The notes beneath the pieces were generated by a model. The model was not told where the DNA came from and ran no database searches. It saw only the letters and a list, made by a program, of their open reading frames with translations. Source: Ailurus styani (taxonomy: Eukaryota; Chordata; Mammalia; Carnivora; Ailuridae). From it: DNA of 64,000 bases. The stretch spans positions 163,774-227,773 of the forward strand of contig LNAC01000854.1 of the NCBI GenBank assembly GCA_002007465.1, read 5' to 3'. Position numbers and translations under genes: made by a program. Shown here piece after piece: positions 12,440 to 24,400 of this stretch (its first letter is position 1; every line of letters begins with the position of its first letter).

Positions 12440-14830
12440 AAAGAGGTTTAACTAATAAGCCAGTAAGTATAAAATAAAATAACTAAGATAATTAATATGG
12501 AGAGGCAAAAAAGGGAAACAAAAAATGAGATAAAAATAGAAAGCAAATAGAAAATCAGTAGATTTAAATGTATGCTTACTCATAATAATATTAAATTAAA
12601 ATGACCTAACCACAGTTATTAAAAGACAGAGGACATCGTGTAGGTAACATAGAAAGACCCAAACACATGCCTTCTAAAATCAATCTATTTTTCATATAAA
12701 GACATAACTGGATTGAAAGTAAAAAGATGAAATATATATACCTTGCAACACTAAAGTCAGAAAGCTAGAGTGACAATATTAATATCAAATGATGTAATCA
12801 GTAGAATAAGGAAAGTACAACAGGGGGAAAAGTGTGACATTATTTAATGATAAGAGTATTGATTAATCAAGAGCACATAAATATTCTACTAATCTAATAA
12901 CAAAGCTACAGATACATAAAAAGAGATAAATCTATCACAATTATTGGAAATGTTAACATCATTCTTCCAGTATTTGGTAGATCAATTAGACAAAAATGAA
13001 TGAATATATACAGACTTGAACCAACCTGACCTAAATGACATGTTAAGGATATTCCATCCAGAATATAAATGTCAACACATTTAAATAATTGAAATCATGC
13101 AGAGTATTTTCTTTAAACATAATGTACTTAAATCAGAAAGAAGTAACAGAAAGACCATAGGAAAATCCCCAAATTTGTGAAAATTAAATCTCTTTCTTCT
13201 AAATAACCCATAAGTCAAAGAAATCACAAAAGAAATTAGAAAAATATTTTGAATTGAATAAAAAGAAAATGCAATATGTAAGAACTTTAATCTGGCAACT
13301 GAAAAAGAGCTTAGAGGAAAATTTTAAGCATTAAATGCTTATGTTAGAAATGTCTCAAATCAATGACTCAAGCTATCACCTTAAGAAACTAGACAGAAGG
13401 GCGCCTGGGTGGCTCAGTGGGTTAAAGCCTCTGCTTTCGGCTCAGGTCATGATCTCAGGGTCCTGGGATCGAGGCCCGTATCGGGCTCTCTGCTCGGCAG
13501 GGAGCCTGCTTCCTCCTCTCTCTCTGCCTACTTGTGATCTCTCTCTCTCTGTGTCAAATAAAGAAATTAAATCTTAAAAAAAAAAAAGAAACTAGACAGA
13601 AAAAATCAGATTAAGCACATAGAATAGAGAAGGAAGAAAGCAAAACAAAAAACAATGTAAGAAATTCTCAGAAAAAACAATTGAAAAATTCAATGGAACT
13701 AAATAAACACAGTTTCTTTGAAAAGTTTAATTACATTAAAAAAACTCAAGCCAGATTAATCAAGAAACAAAAAGGAAAAACACAAATAACCATATCAAGA
13801 ATTGAAGAGGGCATGTTCTACAGACCCATTAGACACTGAAAAAATATTATGGCAATATTTTTAACATTTATATCAACCATTTCAAGAAGATTGGTTCTTG
13901 AATGAAACAGATAAATTTCTGGAAAATAAAATAACCACCAAACCCCTCATAAGGAGAAATAAGTAACCTGCAAACTTTCTCTCTATGAAAGAAATTGAAC
14001 ATAGAGTTAAAAATCTTTCAACATTGAAAACTTCAGGCCAACTAATAAATTTTAGGGAACATATAAAGAGCACATAGTATTAGTGCTATACAGACTCTTC
14101 CAGAAAATAGAAAAGAAGGGAACATACTTTTGGCAAATGCCACCACGAAGCCAGGATTAACTTCACACCGAGACCAAACCAACATACTATGAGAAAAGAA
14201 AGCTACAGAATGATAGCCTTCATGAACAGACACACAAAAATTCTAATATAATATTATCAAAATTCAGTTACTTACAAAAATATAGTAGATCATGTCCTTG
14301 GGGAGTTTAAGCAAGGAATTCAAGTTTGGTTCAACAATCGAAAATAAACCAGTGTCTTCCATTATATTAATATACTAAAGAAAAACCCAGTTAATCATCT
14401 TAATAGAAGCAAAAACCTAGTTAACATAATACAAATTAATCATAGTAAAGGTCTTTAAAAACTAGGTATAGATGGGCACTTCTAAAACCCTAATAATGTT
14501 ATTCAAATAACTTACAGCCAACATCATACTTAAGGGTGGAAGACTGAATTATTTCCCCTCAGAGATTGAAAACAAGACCTGGCTGTCCATATTCATCATT
14601 TTCCTTCAACTAGAGATACTAGTCAAAGTGGTAAGGCCAAAAAAAAAAAAGATGCAAATTAGAAAGAAACAAATAGAATCATTTTTATTCTTAGACAGTA
14701 TTATCACCTACATAGAAAATCCCCAAGAATATACAATAAAGGTCCTAGAATTAAGGGAGCTTTGCAAGGTTGAAAAATGCAGGCAATATGTAAAGTATAT
14801 GTATATCAATATACTTAAGTATAAATTTTT
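12440..14830 (+). mobile_element. Old L1 ORF2 region, sense, split by a SINE
   Basis: A-rich sense-strand L1 ORF2 sequence. Recognisable landmarks are the target-like phrases CAAGCCAGATTAATCAAGAA, CAGACTCTTCCAGAAAATAG, CTTACAGCCAACATCATACT and AGAAAATCCCCAAGAATATA, in the order expected from the endonuclease-RT linker into the RT domain. It is full of stops and frame breaks, so it is dead. The SINE at 13398-13585 interrupts it. Confidence 0.7.
13398..13585 (+). mobile_element. Can-SINE, mustelid-like, young
   Basis: Full-length sense element: GGGCGCCTGGGTGGCTCAGT head, CT-rich middle, A-tail. Perfect 15-bp target duplications AAGAAACTAGACAGA at 13383-13397 and 13586-13600 point to recent insertion. 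Confidence 0.95.
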
Positions 14831-15960
14831 ACTCTGAGGTAATGATGTTTCAGTAAATATCACTGAAAATGGTGGAACAGGGAATCCCAAGATTCTATCC
14901 CTCTGTAAAAATAGCTAATAAGCTACAGAAACTTTCAGATTGCCTTTTGTAGGACTCTGGGATCTAGTATAAAATTGTCAATGATGGGAAATATTATGAA
15001 GTTGTTGCATTGTGGTGCCATGGGGCTGGGACATTCAAATTGCCGACCTATCATCTCCCACCTGTCTGACCATGACTGGTTGCAACCATGAAGGTGACAG
15101 CCCACACTCTTGGTGCATGTTGGTAGACAGAACCAGTAACATGGACCTTATTTTCAGAGAATTTTGGTTGAATGCTTCACCCTATATGCCAGCTATCTGA
15201 AGGATTGACATAAAGGCTTACCTTTGTTTCGCTGACTCAGAGCATTCTCAGGGCTGGGATGGCTTCCCAGGTGGCATTTGCCAAAGGTGTTTAAAGATAG
15301 AGGAATTGGCTACAGCAGCTTGAGACTAGGGATAACCACTGTGATGGGCAATAGGCTGACAGAGTGGGAAAGAAGAGGTTGGGAAAGGACATGCATGGCA
15401 GAGCAAGGGCTTTTAAAACCTCAGGTCTATACCAGGGAATTGAGAAGGCTACATGCATGCCCAGGACTGAACATATGCTTACATATGCTTAGAAAGAGCC
15501 TGCAAAACCCCTAAGATTTTACCTCTGGATGGCCTTCAGGCTCTGTACACAAGGGAATGAAGGTTGAAGCAGAATTGTACATGACCTAGATAAGGGTTAA
15601 AGGAGTGCTCCAGATAGAACAGTCCATCAAGAGGTGAATAGATAACATGCTGTGGAAATACCCATATATTGAGATATTAATAATAAAAAAAGAGAATGGC
15701 TTCTTACTATTACAAAATCTGGATATAACACAACAGAAAAGAAGACTGCCCAAAAAAGGCAGATAGCCAATCAGCTATGGGGACCTGACGAACAACACGA
15801 CAGTGAATTTCTGGGATTTCCTTATTGCTTCCCAGCATATCCTAAACTGGCGTGTGCAGAATTCTCCGATCGGGACCTGCCTAGAGGTACAAATGAAAAG
15901 GAAAAAACCTCCAAGAAAAGCCTGCGTAGCTGAATTCTAGGATAAAATAGTGCCAGCCTG
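14831..15960 (+). repeat. Possible L1 5'-region-like sequence
   Basis: AAAATGGTGGAACAGGGAAT followed by AAAATAGCTAATAAGCTACA resembles the 5' UTR or ORF1 leader of old mammalian L1s, but the match is weak and the family is unassigned. The short open frames here are not convincing genes. Confidence 0.25.
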
Positions 15961-16793
15961 TTGTAGAATATACCATTTATATCAGCTGAAAATCTCCAAA
16001 CTATTTGGGGGATTATTTGTAGGAAATTCGGACCCCAAAACTCTTGTATGAGGGATCACAGTCACTGTGGTTCATAGAACCTCCTCGCGTAGATGCACAT
16101 TCCCTGCCTTTGAGGGAAAAGTATGCTTCCCCACCCCACTCAGCCTGCCTAGCACACAGACACCACAACAGGTGACCGGAACAGTTAGCGCAACTATTGT
16201 TTGGTGGGCACTCTGTCACTTCTATTTCTTTCACAATGTATTTAAAATCCTATTGGAAAATTGTGGATAATGTCATATTATACATTTTAGGGGATGTCAG
16301 TTTTTATAGAACTTAGAGATGAATTGAGGCCAGTGATTTGAAAGGTCTGGCTTAGTTTTTGTTAGTTTTATTTGCTCCAGTAATTTTGTTTTACACTTCA
16401 GTTCTATAAGGAAACTATATTAAAGAGTACTTATGAGTCTTTTAGTGGAGAGTTCTTAATTCTAAAATAACAAAATTTATCGTTTCCTTTAAAAAATAAT
16501 TACCATAACCTTGTATTGCACACTGAATTGCTTATAATTGTCAATATCTCCATTTACCATTTCACGAAGGCACAGTGAATTTGACAACTTTTCTTTATGT
16601 GAGAGCTACTTAAGATTTCAGCAGACTGCAGAGAAGTGATGTTTAGTAGAGTTTTGTTTCAGAAAGTGAAATATTGGTGAAGGGGTTCCCAAAGGCAGCC
16701 AATAAAGTAAGGATGATCTCACCATGATAAATGTATTTGGCACACAATTATGGCATAAGCATTTAAAACAAAAATTTTTATTTAAAATTTTAC
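15961..16793. other. Intergenic, nothing recognised
   Basis: No named repeat or gene. Two overlapping short frames on opposite strands at 16013-16270 have no recognisable motif. Confidence 0.4.
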
Positions 16794-16980
16794 CGGAGAG
16801 TAAAGTCTCAGTTGTTTAAGTGACCAACTCTTGATTTTGGCTCAGGTCATGATCTCAGAGTTGTGAGATCAAGCCCTGTATTGTGCTCCATGCTCAGCCC
16901 ATGGAGTCTGCTTGGAATTCTCTCCCTCTTCCTTAGCCCCTCCCCCCACCACTCTCTAAAATAAATAAAATCTTTTTAAA
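16794..16980 (+). mobile_element. Can-SINE, older copy
   Basis: Sense element with a diverged head (AGTCTCAGTTGTTTAAGTGA), a GGCTCAGGTCATGATCTCAG box and an AATAAATAAAATC tail. It is flanked by AAAATTTTAC-like repeats (TTAAAATTTTAC and AAAATTTTAC). Confidence 0.85.
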
Positions 16981-17638
16981 AAAATTTTACAGAAGTGTAG
17001 CAATATGTCTATTTTGGGTACTAATGTCTTCCTTGAAGCACTGATCAATCATCTTGTTTCAAGAAACCTGAAGATTTAATAATAATTGAAAATCTGCAAA
17101 GAGATTTAAAAGTAGTAATTTTTTTTGATCATGTTTCAACAAAGAATAAATTCAAATCTGGTTCTTTTCAAAGCGTGTGGCCATAAGTGGTTATTTCTCC
17201 CTGTGGAACTACCATTATATAAAACAAGACTGCCACAATGGACAAGTAGAAATTTCTTATGGTTCCCACAAGAGACCTGAAACTGGCATCATCAAGGTAG
17301 TTTTCTCCTGGGTCTTGGCAGAGATGTCAAGGAAGTCTTGATACCATTTAAAGCCCTCAGAATCCAAATCTCTTCATAGGTTGGTGAGCCTAAGACCACT
17401 GCAGCTTCCACTGGGCAGGCAATGGGTGCTCTGGCCCTGGGGTGCTGGGAGAGCCAGCCTGGTGACACATCAGACACAGATGTGATCCTAGAGAATGGGG
17501 TTCACCTCTCATTTAGTCCTGGCTCTCAGTCTGAAAGCATTTGGGTAATCTGTGCCCATTTACTTGTAGGTTTGGAGAGCGGGTTCCTCGCATCTATTCA
17601 GTACCTGAATCTTTCTTTTGTACTTCTTCCTATTTTAG
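16981..17638. other. Intergenic upstream of the candidate exon
   Basis: No repeat assigned. The frame at 17422-17697 runs through the candidate exon 17639-17693 but has no recognised domain. Confidence 0.35.
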
Positions 17639-17693
17639 AATCTGTGAAGAACTTCTTTTCATATTTCACCCCAGCAGAGGCTGCTGAGCCAAG
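17639..17693 (+). other. Candidate noncoding 5' exon for OR6B1
   Basis: A long pyrimidine tract ends in TTTTAG at 17638, and 55 nt later a consensus donor CAAG|GTAAGTG follows (cut after 17693). This has the form of a short internal exon. It lies 3.8 kb upstream of the OR6B1 acceptor, a usual distance for OR leader exons. There is no transcript evidence here; chance splice sites are common in intergenic DNA. Confidence 0.3.
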
Positions 17694-18689
17694 GTAAGTG
17701 TCTCCTCTCAGAGCATCACTTTCTAACTATGCAGGCAGCTCCATTCAGACTCCCATGGCACAGTAATGTTTAAATCCTAAATATTTAATACTATTGTTGT
17801 GCCCCTCTCTTGTACCCCCCCTAATTCCCATCAATTGGTCAGGGTGATACTCCCATCTGTTACACTGTAAGTACAGCCATGCATGCAGTGAACAGAGAAC
17901 ACACTGCCCCTGCTGATTTTGAGGGACATCTCTTGGTGTTGGGTCAGAAATAGGCACCCCGGATTCTGACCCCAGCCTGCAGATCCTGACCAGGACTCCT
18001 GGGGTCCCTATGCTGCTGCATTGCCCTAATAATTCATTTATGAAGGAGGTTACAATCACTGGACTCTTAGCAGGGACAGAAGTTATATTTTCATCAAATT
18101 TTAATTACTGAAACCTATGGTTTTATAGAATCCAAAAAAAAAAAATTAAGGGAAAGTGCATACACAGCAGGCACAAGAAGGGAGTAAGAAGCTAAGATGT
18201 TTGATTCTAAATCAATGGTAAAAATCTGCTACGAGGGATCACTCTCATGGAGTCAAAACTATTATGAATGAAATTCACAAATCTTATGGTGAAATAATAC
18301 ATTGACAATAAATATGGCCAGCTCAACTTACTGGTATGCAATACTCTTCATTTAGTTGATGAGAAATAGGACAATCTTTTTTCTTCTTTTTTGGGGGTTT
18401 GGGGGAATCGAGCTTCCTATAGGAATGCAAAATTACTTGTGTAACTTGTGAACAGGTATATCTAAGTGCTAACTTTGTTTCTTTAACAAACATTGTAAGT
18501 AGGGTTATTCTCTTGTATGTCTTCAGGTGTCTGCTATGAGGGTGTCTTCTAACTAGTCTCTTGATCTCTCGTTTACCAGTTCTATCCCATGCAAATCTGC
18601 CTCCCTTCATCAAAAGCCAGGGTGAAATATGAGGATGTTATCAGCTACTGAAAACATTCAGCAACTATTTATTGTTTATACTACAGGAC
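17694..18689. other. Intergenic, nothing recognised
   Basis: No gene, no named repeat. Reverse open frames at 17745-18059 and 18323-18613 lack recognisable domains. Confidence 0.4.
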
Positions 18690-18990
18690 AATTTTTAAAT
18701 GCCTTAGTATTTCACATGGAGATCTCCACGATCTGGTCCTTGAGACTATTTCTCTTTGTCTCTGTTTCTCTCTCTCCACCCCTTTTCTACTCATTCATTC
18801 TCTCATAATTTTCCCACCCACACAGCAAATAGGTCTTAATCAGCTGCGTCCCTCAAAATGACAGGCTGTTTCAAACTCCTGTGTCTTTGTTCACTCTGAT
18901 TCACCTGCCTAAAATGTCTCATCTTTTCACTTATTTATATTTCAGGTCTTAATCCAATGATTGCCTCTTCTCTGATATAGTTACTAAGCA
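18690..18990 (-). repeat. L2-like ancient LINE fragment
   Basis: Reverse-strand phrases (TGGTCCTTGAGACT, ATTCACCTGCCTAAAATGTC, TCAGGTCTTAATCCAATGAT) follow the order of the mammalian L2 3' region. Confidence 0.4.
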
Positions 18991-19229
18991 TTTCTATATG
19001 TTTACTTCTGATTTTGTGTGTGTATGTGACTGAATATGTATTTATATCGTATTATTATTATTTTTAATTTGGGTTCATTTCTAATGGCCGGTGTCTGTAA
19101 TGAAATTTCAGTAGAATAAGAGAATATTTCCTAAAATAAACACTTTAACAAGGTGGTGATGAGCCTCAAATTGGGTATTGCCGTCTATACATGAGTCAGC
19201 CTAGGGGCCATGCCTTTCCTGTCAGACAG

Positions 19230-19435
19230 GCCTCAGCTTGGCTGTCAGGCTGATCTCATCACTCTCTAACTTGGAAATCTTTCTTACTCTGTCTAAACTG
19301 GTGTCTTCTGGAGATTTAGAATAACAACACCTCATTAATATTGTTTTGTGGATTAAATGGCATATTTTATGAAAAGTATTTAGAACTGAGCAAACTTCTC
19401 AGCAGGTAGTAAGTGCTCAATAAATTATTGTTAGA
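19230..19435 (+). repeat. MIR-like ancient SINE
   Basis: The core (AACTTGGAAATCTTTC...) and the tail AAGTGCTCAATAAATTATTG match the MIR pattern in sense orientation. Confidence 0.5.
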
Positions 19436-19517
19436 GAATATTCTGGACTGATTGCTTAAGCTTCACATTAAAATGGATCAAAACACAGCCCTACCTCATT
19501 TTTGCTCATTGCCATTT

Positions 19518-19719
19518 CTTTTTTTTTTTTAAGATTTTAGTTTTTTGACACAGAGAGAGAGAGAGAGATCACAAGTAGGTAGAGAGGCAGGCAGAGGGAG
19601 AGGGGGAAGCAGGCTTCCTGCTGAGCAGAGAGGCCAATGTGGGGCTCAATCCCAGGACCCTGGGAACATGACCTGAGCCGAAGGCAGAGACTTAACCCAC
19701 TAAGCCACCGAGGCGCCCC
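19518..19719 (-). mobile_element. Can-SINE, mustelid-like
   Basis: Reverse element with GATCACAAGTAGGTAGAGAGG and a GAGGCGCCC end. Target duplications TGCTCATTGCCATTT at 19503-19517 and 19720-19734 are perfect. Confidence 0.95.
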
Positions 19720-20239
19720 TGCTCATTGCCATTTTTTCAACTCTGAGGAAAATGCCTGTAAACATCCCAAGTTTTTCCTGTCTTAGTAAATGGCATCCCT
19801 TCTCTGTAACCAGCCATGTACCTGAGATTCCTCTTATATTCCTCTCTTTCCTTTTTCTTCCATATTTAACTCATCAGTTACCATTAAAGATTCTTCTAAA
19901 ATGCATCTGAAATCTGCCTACCTCTCTGAAACCACTGTGTTCAGGGCTACCAGCACCTTCTCTGAATAGCCTGCAACGAGGCTCCCCAGCACTCTTGCTT
20001 CCAGAGACTTGTGCACTGAGAGTGTTATCTTTGCACTCATAAATCATAAACAGTACTATGCCCCTACTGGGCTTTCGTCCTTCTCGTGCTTCTCTTTGTA
20101 TTGAGATTGCCATTCGGAGGCCTCATTAAGACCTCCAGGGCCCTGTCTACCCTTCCCACCTCTTGTGTCCCTTCCCTCACTGACCACAGTGCTTTGTGGT
20201 GGCCCCATTTAAGGCAATGCTGTCCCTCCTCAGCAATTT

Positions 20240-20540
20240 AAAGGGCTGGCGTCATGGAATCCTTCTCTGCCTGGGTCACCTCCTCAGAGTTCCGAGTGAA
20301 CTTCCCTAATCACATTTGTATCACTTCCTGTTTTTGTAATCTTCATAAAAAAGGTCTCAAGTTTTATTGTGCATTTCTTTTTGCTTGCTTATTTTAAAAA
20401 CACCTCCCAGAGACTCCCAGGCCCACCTGTAAGGACTTACAGCTCCTTGAGAGCAAAGCCCATGTTTGTGTTGTCTCCACTCTGCTTGGCTCACAGCCGC
20501 TCCTCTCCTCCCTCCTGTTAGCCCAGATTCCCTTCCTAAT
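20240..20540 (-). repeat. L2-like ancient LINE fragment
   Basis: Contains AATCACATTTGTATCACTTC and TTACAGCTCCTTGAGAGCAAAGCC, typical reverse-strand L2 3' phrases. Confidence 0.45.
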
Positions 20541-21034
20541 ACCCAAATAATAGGGGGTCAGAGCCCCTCTCACATTTCTCGTCATTTACAGTTCATATGA
20601 ACTTTCATTCACATTTTTTCATTTGGGTTTTGATCCATGGTGACATAAGCTGAATGGATATTAATATTCATGTTACAGAAGAGAAAATTGGGTTTTAGGA
20701 AGAATAAGATGTCAAGGTCATACAGCAAACTGGGGCAAACCTGGTACTTGACCGAGGTCCAGATCTTTAACATGGCAAACCTAACTCTCCTGATCTCAGT
20801 ACTCACGTACCTCACGTGATCGTCATCATCAGCTCGTGACAGCTACGATCCATCTCCATGGGTGGTGAAGGGAGAGGAAGCAAGGGTATGTGAGGGGTAA
20901 GTGAGTCGTAAGGAAGAACTTCCAAAGCACTGCATAGACATAGGCCAGGAGCGCCAGGCATATCCTTTGGAATTGGCTGTGGTAACATGGAACATGGAGA
21001 CTGGATATTGTTTAATTTGGGGGCGGTTGTGAAG

Positions 21035-21207
21035 GCAGCATAGAATATTAGAGCATGGGCTTTGGACATAGACTTCAATGTGATTCCTGCCCTGTTACCT
21101 GTGGGAAGTTGGTAAGTTGCTTAATGTCTTTCTGAGAGTCAGTTTCCTTATCACTAAAATGGGTATAATAACATGTAAAGAGGCTATTTAAGAATTAAAT
21201 TATATTA
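21035..21207 (+). repeat. MIR-like ancient SINE
   Basis: GAGCATGGGCTTTGGACATAG, GTTGGTAAGTTGCTTAATGT and TTCCTTATCACTAAAATGGG match the MIR core in sense order. It ends where the assembly duplication begins. Confidence 0.6.
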
Positions 21208-21442
21208 GTACATACTGTAACCAGTGTATGGTCTAGTCTATATATATTATGAATCAATGATTTTTTTATTATTATTGCTAGTCAGAGAAGGCAAAGAATG
21301 GAAGATTCTAACTGAACCATGGACNGTACATACTGTAACCAGTGTATGGTCTAGTCTATATATATTATGAATCAATGATATTTTTATTATTATTGCTAGT
21401 CAGAGAAGGCAAAGAATGGAAGATTCTAACTGAACCATGGAC
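21208..21442 (+). repeat. 117-bp tandem duplication around a single N
   Basis: 21208-21324 and 21326-21442 are the same sequence with one visible mismatch (T-run versus ATA near 21260 and 21380), separated by one N at 21325. The form fits an assembly join of overlapping contig ends better than a biological repeat. Confidence 0.9.
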
Positions 21443-21452
21443 CCTGACCAAG

Positions 21453-21468
21453 TGATTTTTCCCCCCAG
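21453..21468 (+). other. OR6B1: 3' splice acceptor of the OR6B1 coding exon
   Basis: A strong T/C tract with six consecutive C residues runs into CAG ending at 21468, 25 nt upstream of the ATG at 21494. The upstream in-frame ATG at 21437 is on the intronic side and also lies in sequence duplicated around the N at 21325. Confidence 0.65.
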
Positions 21469-21493
21469 GAGAGCTAAGTCCTGTTTCTCCAGT

Positions 21494-22429
21494 ATGGAAG
21501 TGGAGAACCAGACCCAGGTCACCAAGTTCATTCTGGTGGGGTTCCCTGGGAACTGGGGCATGCGGTTAGCAGTGTTCCTGATGTTCCTCATGGCCTATAT
21601 TCTGACAGTGGCTGAAAACGTGGTCATCATCCTGCTGGTGCAGCAGAACCGGCCACTACACAAGCCTATGTACTTCTTCCTGGCCAACCTATCTTTCTTG
21701 GAGACCTGGTACATCTCTGTGACTGTGCCTAAGTTGCTATTCAGTTTTTGGTCTGTGAGCAACAGTATCTCCTTCACTCACTGCATGATACAACTTTACT
21801 TCTTCATTGCCCTCATGTGCACAGAATGTGTGCTCCTGGCTGCCATGGCCTATGACCGGTATGTGGCCATCTGCTGTCCACTCCACTACCCCACCATTAT
21901 GAGCCACGGGCTTTGCTTCCACTTGGCTCTTGGCTCCTGGGCCATTGGCTTTGGCATCTCCTTGGCTAAGATCTACTTCATCTCTCGCCTCAGCTTCTGT
22001 GGCCCCAATGTCATCAATCACTTCTTCTGTGACATCTCTCCAGTCCTTAACCTCTCCTGCACAGACATGTCTATAGCTGAGCTGGTGGACTTCGTCCTGG
22101 CACTGGTCATCTTTCTCGTGCCCCTCTCTATCACTGTCCTGTCCTATGGATGCATCCTGGCTACCGTTCTGCGCATGCCCACCGGAAAGCAGAAAGCGTT
22201 CTCTACTTGTGCCTCCCACCTCGTGGTGGTCACCATCTTTTATTCAGCCACAATTTTCATGTATGCCAGGCCCCGAGCCATCCATGCCTTCAACATGAAC
22301 AAAGTGATTTCCATCTTCTATGCCATTGTCACCCCTGCTCTCAACCCTTTCATTTATTGCCTAAGGAACAGAGAGGTCAAACAGGCTCTGAAGAAACTGG
22401 CCTATTGCCAAGCTCTCCAATCAGACTAG
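21494..22429 (+). CDS. OR6B1: Olfactory receptor 6B1, intact
   Basis: This encodes a 311-residue odorant receptor, nearly identical along its length to human OR6B1 as I remember it and of the same length. Visible signatures are NQT at residues 5-7, LHKPMYFFL at 55-63, Cys97 and Cys179 for the TM3-EL2 disulfide, [10 protein letters not shown] at 118-127, SY at 217-218, [10 protein letters not shown] at 234-243 and [12 protein letters not shown] at 281-292. TM1 has EN at 41-42 instead of the common GN, which I recall as a trait of this subfamily. After the DRY motif it reads CCPLHY, where CRPLHY or CHPLHY is usual. The open frame extends up to an ATG at 21437, but an acceptor ends at 21468, so the start at 21494 is preferred. 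The nearest AATAAA downstream is at 23117-23122. Signalling through Golf is assumed from the family. Confidence 0.97.
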   Translation: MEVENQTQVTKFILVGFPGNWGMRLAVFLMFLMAYILTVAENVVIILLVQQNRPLHKPMYFFLANLSFLETWYISVTVPKLLFSFWSVSNSISFTHCMIQLYFFIALMCTECVLLAAMAYDRYVAICCPLHYPTIMSHGLCFHLALGSWAIGFGISLAKIYFISRLSFCGPNVINHFFCDISPVLNLSCTDMSIAELVDFVLALVIFLVPLSITVLSYGCILATVLRMPTGKQKAFSTCASHLVVVTIFYSATIFMYARPRAIHAFNMNKVISIFYAIVTPALNPFIYCLRNREVKQALKKLAYCQALQSD

Positions 22430-24189
22430 TGCTTACAAATTATTAGAAAGACATGGTTTGATTTGGTGCCTGCTCTTCCATCCTTGGTCCTTTCTTCTTT
22501 GATGCCTGATCTCACAGTACTCATGTTGATATGCTATCACCACATCCCCATCAACCACAGGCTTTTGGCTGTGTTGTGAGGTCTGCATCAGCACACATGG
22601 TCTGTGGTCTAAGGGCATACCCCTTGTAGAGAGAGTTCTCTCTGGCTGAGACCTAAAATAAGGTTTCTGACACTGTCAGTAAATCCCTAAAGGAGTAAAG
22701 TGGGTGACCATGTTGGTAGCATCTGAGTTAGCTTCTTCGGGATCTAGCAAGCATTAAGGGTTGTGGGCCAACAGATCTGAGATGGCTTCCTGACTGAGGC
22801 AGAGGTAGCAGTGTTCTCCACAATCCCATCCTGGGTGTTGTGCTGGCTGTCAGTCTTGGTGGCAGAGACTAGAGATTTCTCCTCTAGTCCCCCCAACACT
22901 TTTTGTAAGTAGCTGTTTCCCTGCATTATAAACATTTCTGCTTCAGGTGGCTAGAGTGCTTTCTGTTATCTGTACATGACCTATACCTAAAACAATTGTA
23001 ATTTGTCTTCTGACATAGCTTATACTATTGTTTTGTACTGAATTTCACATTTTCCTTCTAGATGTTACCTTATGTTTGTTTGTATCCTCTAGTAGCTGAG
23101 CACAAAATAAGTGATAAATAAATATCAGCAAATGTATTATTTGCTGAAGGAGATGTTGTCCTCATTAAGCATCTTTTCTTTTGACTTCGATGTTTTCCTT
23201 CCTCTTTAATATACTTTTATTCCTCCTGGGCTTTGTCTCTCAGCACATCTTCTCAAATACAAGTAAGTAGTCCAAGTTTAGGGTTTGACAGATACCCATC
23301 CTATGCCACAGTGACTCTCAGCTCTCCAGCTTGTTTATCTGACCCCTACCAATGAACACTAGACTTGCTGATCAAACGTGCCACACCCACAGAAGGTATA
23401 GATGTGCCCACTCTCGGTTCACAGTTTTGTCAATGGCAAAGAGAGCCATACTTTAAGCTATATTCAATATAATATGCCAATGTCAGCAGGAATTTAAATC
23501 TTCCGTTAGAACAGTTGAAAATAGAATGGCTTTTAGCATTTTCAACATCTTTTACCTAAAAACAAATAACATTTTCAAAAATGTTTTCTCTCTTTTTTTG
23601 AAATAAGAGGCATTCGGAAAGATTCTTTCCGAATCTTGCTGCATTTTACAAACTTGTGGAATAGAAGCTTAGGAAGTAAATAATGTACAATCACAGTGGG
23701 GAGCAGAGGTCAAAAGCCCAGATCTCCTGACTCTGAGCCCTGGGTCTGTCCTTAGTTCATGGCATCTTTCTAGAGAGAGGACATGCTTCTTCAGCAGACT
23801 AAGTATGTAGGGGTTTGGTTAGAACCATTAATTGCTATACTGGAAAAACTGTTAATAAAATAAAAATGGATAAATGTGGAATATATTCCTCAGGAAAGCA
23901 AAGAAACAAAGATAAAATGCAAGCCTACCTGACTTAAGAGAATAAACATACAAAAGGAAATGACTCTCATAATGGAAATGATTTAATGTTTAGTCCTGGA
24001 ACTTGATATAATAAAGAAGTGATTATATATGTATTTCCATTTCAAATCAAACATATAAGGAAAAGTGATTATTTTCTGGGCTAATTCAGATGAACCAATC
24101 ATAATGTTGCAGTCTAATAGGGCTGTGAAATGCATGTGCTAAAAAAACAAGAAGTGAATGGGGAATAAAAATTACCAACTGACTGATGA
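22430..24189. other. 3' flank of OR6B1 and intergenic DNA
   Basis: Probable OR6B1 3' UTR, with AATAAA at 23117-23122, then unassigned DNA. A perfect 23-nt palindrome lies at 23612-23634. Confidence 0.4.
23612..23634. repeat. Perfect 11-bp-arm inverted repeat
   Basis: ATTCGGAAAGA, one T, then TCTTTCCGAAT. The arms are exact reverse complements and each holds one CpG. Confidence 0.9.
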
Positions 24190-24400
24190 CGATCTGAGTT
24201 CTAGTTCTGGATGTCTTTGTCATGTGACATGGGACAAATCATCTAAACTCTCTGAAACACTGATTCTTCATATGTAATACATATGTAATTCATATGTAAT
24301 AATAATGCCTGTTTTGCCTCCCTTCCACGATGGTTATGAGGATAAACGGACATGATTCCAAAGACCGATTGTTCAAGATCTGGGCCAGTGTAATATCTAA
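24190..24400 (+). repeat. MIR-like ancient SINE fragment
   Basis: GATCTGAGTTCTAGTTCTGG, GACATGGGACAAATCATCTA and TAATGCCTGTTTTGCCTCCC follow the MIR core in sense order. An ATATGTAAT microduplication interrupts it. Confidence 0.5.

Noticed and set aside
21737..22219. 160-residue reverse frame
   Set aside because: It is the antisense shadow of OR6B1.
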